Origin: Ciona savignyi
Lineage: Eukaryota; Chordata; Ascidiacea; Phlebobranchia; Cionidae
Direction of reading: 5' to 3'
Assembly: GCA_000149265.1 (NCBI GenBank)
Contig: CH002050.1
Location: 522,583 to 586,582, forward strand
Length of the DNA stretch: 64,000 nt
The translations under genes and the position numbers were made by a program. The first letter of the stretch is position 1. The number at the start of each line of letters is the position of its first letter. The notes beneath the pieces were generated by a model. The model worked only from the letters and a program-made list of their open reading frames with translations. It was not told the DNA's origin and did not search any database. Positions 56,971 through 64,000 of this stretch are shown here, in pieces.

Positions 56971-57239
56971 ATATTTTAAAATCACGAATAATTAGGCTTT
57001 TTTAACTGAAATCTATGGATAACTTTTTTAAGTATCCCAAGGAAGACTTTAAAAATCAATTCTATATTAAAAACAATTCAACATAATAACATTTAAGTTG
57101 TGCACAATATATTTTACCTAACCATTTGATTTCGTTAGCAATTTTTAACAGTATCTCAAAAGCATTTTTCAGTAAAATAACTTTTGGGTTGGGCAAACGA
57201 TTTTAAAATCGTCGGGATGTTTTTCTAACAAAATTAAAA

Positions 57240-57312
57240 TGCCTCGACCCGGGATTGAACCAGGGACCTTTAGATCTTCAGTCTAACGCTCTCCCGACTG
57301 AGCTATCGAGGC
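57240..57312 (-). tRNA. tRNA-Phe(GAA), unit 21
   Basis: Consensus. Confidence 0.97.
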
Positions 57313-57318
57313 AACTAC

Positions 57319-57392
57319 TGGCCAGTACGGGGATCGAACCCGCGACATTCGCGTTATTAGCACGACGATCTAACCAACTGCGCTAACCGGCC
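57319..57392 (-). pseudogene. tRNA-Ile(AAT), unit 21, broken D-stem
   Basis: Changes on both D-stem strands (GCGC / GATC for GCTC / GAGC) leave two adjacent mismatches. Confidence 0.65.
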
Positions 57393-57939
57393 CGTACGAA
57401 CGGTTCATAGTGATTAAGCACCGGATCAACCAATCAAATAATACTATGCGCTGGTCAGAGGTGGTTGATCATTTTTGAATGGTATTCATTTCTTATCGTA
57501 CTTTTGCATTAATCAACCCTACGCTGTCATGAAACTAAATTTTGCTTAATGGCAGCCAACTTTCGCTCGAGCAATAATCAATGCTCTTTCTTACCTTTCA
57601 TACATACTCACGTGAAACATTTAGAAAAGGTGTAACATATTTGGAGATGTAAAACATTTGGAAATGTCTTTACTTTGACATTGTTACATAAGGAAAACTC
57701 AAATGACAACCAAGCTCTAAATTGAAACGAATGTGACCTAATGATTGCAGGACGAGAAAGCGTGGGCAATCAAGGATAATGGCACGTGCTCTATAAGATA
57801 TTGTAACGGTGACATATGCAAGCATTAAGCGACTCTTATTGTGTACACAAAAACCTTCAACAAAGAATTTTCCGCGCGTGTGTTTAACCCAAATATCCGA
57901 GAAACTATCTGTTTTCATATAGGAAGTGTGATAATCCAA

Positions 57940-58058
57940 GTCAGGATGGCCGAGTGGTCTAAGGCGCCAGACTCAAGAACCGAGGTTCTTCGCCGACATG
58001 AGGTGTTGAGTATTCTGGTCTCCGAATGGAGGCGTGGGTTCGAATCCCACTTCTGACA
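57940..58058 (+). tRNA. tRNA-Leu(CAA), unit 21
   Basis: Consensus. Confidence 0.97.
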
Positions 58059-58327
58059 ATATTTTAAAATCACGAATAATTAGGCTTTTTTAACTGAAAT
58101 CTATGGATAACTTTTTTAAGTATCCCAAGGAAGACTTTAAAAATCAATTTTATATTAAAAACAATTCCACATAATAACATTTTAGTTGTGCACAATATAT
58201 TTTACCTAACCATTTGATTTCGTTAGCAATTTTTAACAGTATCTCAAAAGCATTTTTCAGTAAAATAACTTTTGGGTTGGGCAAACGATTTTAAAATCGT
58301 CGGGATGTTTTTCTAACAAAATTAAAA

Positions 58328-58400
58328 TGCCTCGACCCGGGATTGAACCAGGGACCTTTAGATCTTCAGTCTAACGCTCTCCCGACTGAGCTATCGAGGC
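58328..58400 (-). tRNA. tRNA-Phe(GAA), unit 22
   Basis: Consensus. Confidence 0.97.
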
Positions 58401-58406
58401 AACTAC

Positions 58407-58480
58407 TGGCCAGTACGGGGATCGAACCCGCGACATTCGCGTTATTAGCACGACGCTCTAACCAACTGAGCTAACCGGCC
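58407..58480 (-). tRNA. tRNA-Ile(AAT), unit 22
   Basis: Consensus. Confidence 0.97.
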
Positions 58481-59029
58481 CGTACGAACGGTTTATAGTG
58501 ATTAAGCACCGGATCAACCAATCAAATAATACTATGCGCTGGTCAGAGGTGGTTGATCATTTTTGAATGGTATTCATTTCTTATCGTACTTTTGCATTAA
58601 TCAACCCTACGCTGTCATGAAACTAAATTTTGCTTAATGGCAGCCAAATTTCGCCCGAGCAATAATCAATGCTCTTTCTTACCTTTCATACATACTCACG
58701 TGAAACATTTAGAAAAGGTGTAAACATGATTTGGAGATGTAAAACATTTGGAAATGTCTTTACTTTGACATTGTTACATAAGTAAAACTCAAATGACAAC
58801 CAAGCTCTAAATTGAAACGAATGTGACCTAATGATTGCAGGACGAGAAAGCGTGGGCAATCAAGGATAATGGCACGTGCTCTATAAGATATTGTAACGGT
58901 GACATATGCAAGCATTAAGCGACACTTATTGTGTACACAAAAACCTTCAACCAAGAATTTTCCGCGCGTGTGTTTAACCCAAATATCCGAGAAACTATCT
59001 GTTTTCATATAGGAAGTGTGATAATCCAA

Positions 59030-59086
59030 GTCAGGATGGCCGAGTGGTCTAAGGCGCCAGACTCAAGAACCGAGGTTCTTCGCCGA
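59030..59086 (+). pseudogene. Truncated tRNA-Leu, 5' half
   Basis: 57 nt, standard breakpoint. Confidence 0.92.
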
Positions 59087-59361
59087 TGTCTTTACTTTGA
59101 CATTGTTACATAAGTAAAACTCAAATGACAACCAAGCTCTAAACTGAAACGAACGTGACCTAATGAATGCAGGACGAGAAAGCGTGGGCAATCAAGGATA
59201 ATGGCACGTGCTCTATAAGATATTGTAACGGTGACATATGTAAGCATTAAGCGACTGTTATGGTGTACACAAAAACCTTCAACAAAGAATTTTCCGCGCG
59301 TGTGTTTAACCCAAATATCCGAGAAACTATCTGTTTTCATATAGGAAGTGTGATAATCCAA

Positions 59362-59479
59362 GTCAGGATGGCCGAGTGGTCTAAGGCGCCAGACTCAAGA
59401 ACCGAGGTTCTTCGCCGACATGAGGTGTTGAGTATTCTGGTCTCCGAATGAGGCGTGGGTTCGAATCCCACTTCTGACA
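59362..59479 (+). tRNA. tRNA-Leu(CAA), unit 22, 1-nt deletion
   Basis: 118 nt: one G is lost in the variable arm (AATGAGG for AATGGAGG). Confidence 0.82.
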
Positions 59480-59748
59480 ATATTTTAAAATCACGAATAA
59501 TTAGTCTTTTTTAACTGAAATCTATGGATAACTTTTTTAAATATCCCAAGGAAGACTTTAAAAATCAATTCTATATTAAAAACAATTCAACATAATAACA
59601 TTTAAGTTGTGCACAATATATTTTACCTAACCATTTGATTTCGTTAGCAATTTTTAACAGTATCTCAAAAGCATTTTTCAGTAAAATAACTTTTGGGTTG
59701 GGCAAACGATTTTAAAATCGTCGGGATGTTTTTCTAACAAAATTAAAA

Positions 59749-59821
59749 TGCCTCGACCCGGGATTGAACCAGGGACCTTTAGATCTTCAGTCTAACGCTC
59801 TCCCGACTGAGCTATCGAGGC
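59749..59821 (-). tRNA. tRNA-Phe(GAA), unit 23
   Basis: Consensus. Confidence 0.97.
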
Positions 59822-59827
59822 AACTAC

Positions 59828-59901
59828 TGGCCAGTACGGGGATCGAACCCGCGACATTCGCGTTATTAGCACAACGCTCTAACCAACTGAGCTAACCGGC
59901 C
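59828..59901 (-). tRNA. tRNA-Ile(AAT), unit 23
   Basis: C28 to T leaves a T-G wobble in the anticodon stem. Confidence 0.92.
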
Positions 59902-60448
59902 CGTACGATCGGTTTATAGTGATTAAGCACCGGATCAACCAAACAAATAATACTATGCGCTGGTCAGAGGTGGTTGATCATTTTTGAATGGTATTCATTT
60001 CTTATCGTACTTTTGCATTAATCAACCCTACGCTGTCATGAAACTAAATTTTGCTTAATGGCAGCCAACTTTCGCTCGAGCAATAATCAATGCTCTTTCT
60101 TACCTTTCATACATACTCACGTGAAACATTTAGAAAAGGTGTAACATATTTGGAGATGTAAAACATTTGGAAATGTCTTTACTTTGACATTCTTACATAA
60201 GTAAAACTCAAATGACAACCAAGCTCTAAACTGAAACGAATGTGACCTAATGATTGCAGGACGAGAAAGCGTGGGCAATCAAGGATAATGGCACGTGCTC
60301 TATAAGATATTGTAACGGTGACATATGCAAGCATTAAGCGACTCTTATTGTTTACACGAAAACCTTCAACAAAGAATTTTCCGCGCGTGTGTTTAAACCA
60401 AATATCCGAGAAACTATCTGTTTTCATATAGGAAGTGTGATAATCCAA

Positions 60449-60568
60449 GTCAGGATGGCCGAGTGGTCTAAGGCGCCAGACTCAAGAACCGAGGGTTCTT
60501 CGCCGACATGAGGTGTTGAGTATTCTGGTCTCCGAATGGAGGCGTGGGTTCGAATCCCACTTCTGACA
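60449..60568 (+). tRNA. tRNA-Leu(CAA), unit 23, 36-nt intron
   Basis: 120 nt: an extra G inside the intron (gagggtt); exons at consensus. Confidence 0.92.
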
Positions 60569-60837
60569 AAATTTTGAAATCACGAATAATTAGGCTTTTA
60601 TAACTGAAATCTATGGATAACTTTTTTAAGTATCCCAAGGAAGACTTTAAAAATCAATTCTATATTAAAAACAATTTAACATAATAACATTTAAGTTGTG
60701 CACAATATATTTTACCTAACCATTTGATTTCGTTAGCAATTTTTAACAATATCTCAAAAGCATTTTTCAGTAAAATATCTTTTGTGTTGGGCAAACGATT
60801 TTAAAATCGTCGGGATGTTTTTCTAACAAAATTAAAA

Positions 60838-60910
60838 TGCCTCGACCCGGGATTGAACCAGGGACCTTTAGATCTTCAGTCTAACGCTCTCCCGACTGAG
60901 CTATCGAGGC
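60838..60910 (-). tRNA. tRNA-Phe(GAA), unit 24
   Basis: Consensus. Confidence 0.97.
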
Positions 60911-60916
60911 AACTAC

Positions 60917-60990
60917 TGGCCAGTACGGGGATCGAACCCGCGACATTCGCGTTATTAGCACGACGCTCTAACCAACTGAGCTAACCGGCC
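60917..60990 (-). tRNA. tRNA-Ile(AAT), unit 24
   Basis: Consensus. Confidence 0.97.
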
Positions 60991-61537
60991 CGTACGAACG
61001 GTGCATAGTGATTAAGCACCGGATCAACCAATCAAATAATACTATGCGCTGGTCAGAGGTGGTTGATCATTTTTGAATGGTATTCATTTCTTATCGTACT
61101 TTTGCATTAATCAACCCTACGCTGTCATGAAACTAAATTTTGCTTAATGGCAGCCAACTTTCGCTCGAGCAATAATCAATGCTCTTTCTTACCTTTCATA
61201 CATACTCACGTGAAACATTTAGAAAAGGTGTAACATATTTGGAGATGTAAAACATTTGGAAATGTCTTTACTTTGACATTGTTACATAAGTAAAACTCAA
61301 ATGACAACCAAGCTCTAAATTGAAACGAATGTGACCTAATGATTGCAGGACGAGAAAGCGTGGGCAATCAAGGATAATGGCACGTGCTCTATAAGATATT
61401 GTAACGGTGACATATGCAAGCATTAAGCGACTCTTATTGTGTACACAAAAACCTTCAACAAAGAATTTTCCGCGCGTGTGTTTAACCCAAATATCCGAGA
61501 AACTATCTGTTTTCATATAGGAAGTGTGATAATCCAA

Positions 61538-61656
61538 GTCAGGATGGCCGAGTGGTCTAAGGCGCCAGACTCAAGAACCGAGGTTCTTCGCCGACATGAG
61601 GTGTTGAGTATTCTGGTCTCCGAATGGAGGCGTGGGTTCGAATCCCACTTCTGACA
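61538..61656 (+). tRNA. tRNA-Leu(CAA), unit 24
   Basis: Consensus. Confidence 0.97.
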
Positions 61657-61924
61657 AAATTTTGAAATCACGAATAATTAGGCTTTTATAACTGAAATCT
61701 ATGGATAACTTTTTTAAGTATCCCAAGGAAGACTTTAAAAATCAATTCTATATTAAAAACAATTTAACATAATAACATTTAAGTTGTGCACAATATATTT
61801 TACCTAACCATTTGATTTCGTTAGCAATTTTTAACAATATCTCAAAAGCTTTTTCAGTAAAATATCTTTTGGGTTGGGCAAACGATTTTAAAATCGTCGG
61901 GATGTTTTTCTAACAAAATTAAAA

Positions 61925-61997
61925 TGCCTCGACCCGGGATTGAACCAGGGACCTTTAGATCTTCAGTCTAACGCTCTCCCGACTGAGCTATCGAGGC
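61925..61997 (-). tRNA. tRNA-Phe(GAA), unit 25
   Basis: Consensus. Confidence 0.97.
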
Positions 61998-62003
61998 AAC
62001 TAC

Positions 62004-62077
62004 TGGCCAGTACGGGGATCGAACCCGCGACATTCGCGTTATTAGCACGACGCTCTAACCAACTGAGCTAACCGGCC
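62004..62077 (-). tRNA. tRNA-Ile(AAT), unit 25
   Basis: Consensus. The spacer variant catgaaaataaatttt is shared with unit 15. Confidence 0.97.
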
Positions 62078-62624
62078 CGTACGAACGGTTCATAGTGATT
62101 AAGCACCGGATCAACCAATCAAATAATACTATGCGCTGGTCAGAGGTGGTTGATCATTTTTGAATGGTATTCATTTCTTATCGTACTTTTGCATTAATCA
62201 ACCCTACGCTGTCATGAAAATAAATTTTGCTTAATGGCAGCCAACTTTCGCCCGAGCAATAATCAATGCTCTTTCTTACCTTTCATACATACTCACGTGA
62301 AACATTTAGAAAAGGTGTAACATATTTGGAGATGTAAAACATTTGGAAATGTCTTTACTTTGACATTGTTACATAAGTAAAACTCAAATGACAACCAAGC
62401 TCTAAACTGAAACGAATGTGACCTAATGAATGCAGGACGAGAAAGCGTGGGCAATCAAGGATAATGGCACGTGCTCTATAAGATATTGTAACGGTGACAT
62501 ATGCAAGCATTAAGCGACTCTTATTGTGTACACAAAAACCTTCAACAAAGAATTTTCCGCGCGTGTGTTTAACTCAAATATCCGAGAAACTATCTGTTTT
62601 CATATAGGAAGTGTGGTAATCCAA

Positions 62625-62681
62625 GTCAGGATGGCCGAGTGGTCTAAGGCGCCAGACTCAAGAACCGAGGTTCTTCGCCGA
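62625..62681 (+). pseudogene. Truncated tRNA-Leu, 5' half
   Basis: 57 nt, standard breakpoint. Confidence 0.92.
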
Positions 62682-62956
62682 TGTCTTTACTTTGACATTG
62701 TTACATAAGTAAAACTCAAATGACAACCAAGCTCTAAACTGAAACGAATGTGACCTAATGAATGCAGGACGAGAAAGCGTGGGCAATCAAGGATAATGGC
62801 ACGTGCTCTATAAGATATTGTAACGGTGACATATGCAAGCATTAAGCGACTGTTATGGTGTACACAAAAACCTTCAACAAAGAATTTTCCGCGCGTGTGT
62901 TTAACCCAAATATCCGAGAAACTATCTGTTTTCATATAGGAAGTGTGATAATCCAA

Positions 62957-63077
62957 GTCAGGATGGCCGAGTGGTCTAAGGCGCCAGACCCAAGAACCCG
63001 AGGTTCTTCGCCGACATGAGGTGTTGAGTATTCTGGTCTCCGAATGGAGGCGTGGGTTCGAATCCCACTTCTGGACA
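62957..63077 (+). pseudogene. tRNA-Leu(CAA), unit 25, multiple defects
   Basis: 121 nt. The universal U33 is C (GACCCAAG), the intron has an extra C, and the acceptor end has an extra G (CTGGACA). Either a dead copy or a run of consensus errors. Confidence 0.65.
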
Positions 63078-63346
63078 ATATTTTAAAATCACGAATAATT
63101 AGGCTTTTTTAACTGAAATCTATGGATAACTTTTTTAAGTATCCCAAGGAAGACTTTAAAAATCAATTCTATATTAAAAACAATTCAACATAATAACATT
63201 TAAGTTGTGCACAATATATTTTACCTAACCATTTGATTTCGTTAGCAATTTTTAACAGTATCTCAAAAGCATTTTTCAGTAAAATAACTTTTGGGTTGGG
63301 CAAACGATTTTAAAATCGTCGGGATGTTTTTCTAACAAAATTAAAA

Positions 63347-63420
63347 TGCCTCGACCCGGGATTGAACCCAGGGACCTTTAGATCTTCAGTCTAACGCTCT
63401 CCCGACTGAGCTATCGAGGC
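63347..63420 (-). tRNA. tRNA-Phe(GAA), unit 26, 1-nt insertion
   Basis: 74 nt: an extra G beside the T-loop (CTGGGTTCAATC for CTGGTTCAATC). It lies in the same indel-rich patch as the Leu at 62957. Confidence 0.75.
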
Positions 63421-63426
63421 AACTAC

Positions 63427-63500
63427 TGGCCAGTACGGGGATCGAACCCGCGACATTCGCGTTATTAGCACGACGCTCTAACCAACTGAGCTAACCGGCC
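63427..63500 (-). tRNA. tRNA-Ile(AAT), unit 26
   Basis: Consensus. The window ends in the spacer before this unit's Leu. Confidence 0.97.
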
Positions 63501-64000
63501 CGTACGAACGGTTTATAGTGATTAAGCACCGGATCAACCAATCAAATAATACTATGCGCTGGTCAGAGGTGGTTGATAATTTTTGAATGGTATTCATTTC
63601 TTATCGTACTTTTGCATTAATCAACCCTACGCTGTCATGAAACTAAATTTTGCTTAATGGCAGCCAACTTTCGCCCGAGCAATAATCAATGCTCTTTCTT
63701 ACCTTTCATACATACTCACGTGAAACATTTAGAAAAGGTGTAACATATTTGGAGAATGTAAAACATTTGGAAATGTCTTTACTTTGACATTGTTACATAA
63801 GTAAAACTCAAATGACAACCAAGCTCTAAACTGAAACGAATGTGACCTAATGATTGCAGGACGAGAAAGCGTGGGCAATCAAGGATAATGGCACGTGCTC
63901 TATAAGATATTGTAACGGTGACATATGCAAGCATTAAGCGACTCTTATTGTTTACACGAAAACCTTCAACAAAGAATTTTCCGCGCGTGTGTTTAAACCA

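Larger units (their letters stand above)
33167..64000. repeat. Tandem array of tRNA-Ile/Phe/Leu units (continues past the window)
   Basis: The left junction is near 33167, where sequence matching ctcaaaagcatttttcagta begins. The basic unit is 1,087-1,089 bp, e.g. Phe starts at 34972, 36060, 37148, 38236 and 39323. In plus-strand order each unit has Phe(-), 6 nt, Ile(-), about 545 bp spacer, Leu(+), about 270 bp spacer. Extra 332-bp modules lengthen some units to about 1,420 or 1,751 bp. Spacers fall into two interleaved types, told apart by caatattttaaaatcacg versus caaaattttgaaatcacg after Leu. Apart from tRNA genes the spacers hold no coding sequence; they keep a 16-bp palindrome (acgattttaaaatcgt) downstream of each Phe. 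Unit 1 lacks the Leu segment entirely. Confidence 0.97.

Noticed and set aside
34120-64000. Dozens of near-identical 60-89 aa open frames in the array (for example one starting MYTKTFNKEF and one starting MDYHTSYM on the other strand)
   Set aside because: They lie over or beside tRNA-Leu and recur only because the DNA is repeated. Frames break wherever a unit has an indel, both strands are open at once, and part of each is tRNA read as codons.
33167-64000. CRISPR array or simple satellite
   Set aside because: The repeat unit is about 1.1 kb with folded, recognisable tRNA genes, in an animal genome; spacing and content do not fit either.

Overview
The window is nuclear DNA from an animal, most likely an ascidian tunicate (Ciona-like). 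The reasons are its AT-rich composition, spliced genes with GT-AG introns of a few hundred bases to about 2 kb, an animal METTL14 gene, a plant/bacterial-type AMT ammonium transporter of the kind ascidians keep, tRNA-derived SINEs and short hAT-type MITEs. The species cannot be fixed from the sequence alone.

Layout. (1) 3-1017, plus strand: the last two exons of a type I membrane protein that resembles the V-ATPase accessory subunit ATP6AP1/Ac45. (2) 2628-11163, minus strand: a complete ten-exon AMT-type ammonium transporter, 501 aa when spliced, with both pore histidines. (3) 11164-17762: intergenic DNA with two hAT-like MITEs. (4) 17763-29199, minus strand: a complete ten-exon METTL14 gene (468 aa), the EPPL-bearing partner subunit of the m6A mRNA methyltransferase. 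Its introns are full of SINEs and MITEs. (5) 29205-33166: mostly noncoding, with one good but unidentified terminal exon on the minus strand (31457-31597) and weak coding hints on the plus strand. (6) about 33167-64000, running off the right edge: a tandem array of tRNA genes.

The tRNA array is the striking part. The basic unit is about 1,088 bp. It carries tRNA-Ile(AAT) and tRNA-Phe(GAA) on the minus strand, 6 nt apart with no terminator between them, and an intron-containing tRNA-Leu(CAA) on the plus strand. I count 26 Phe, 26 Ile and 23 Leu loci (one Leu has lost its 3' end), plus 12 truncated 5'-half Leu copies. Eleven of the 12 end at the same base inside the intron and belong to a 332-bp sub-module that occurs once or twice in some units. 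Copies are nearly identical inside the array and degenerate at its left edge. Distant units share diagnostic variants, so the array has been homogenised and has blockwise (higher-order) structure. One 100-N assembly gap (45195-45294) hides one Leu position.

The protein genes do not form a pathway with each other. The repeated short open frames within the array are by-products of the repeats, not protein genes.
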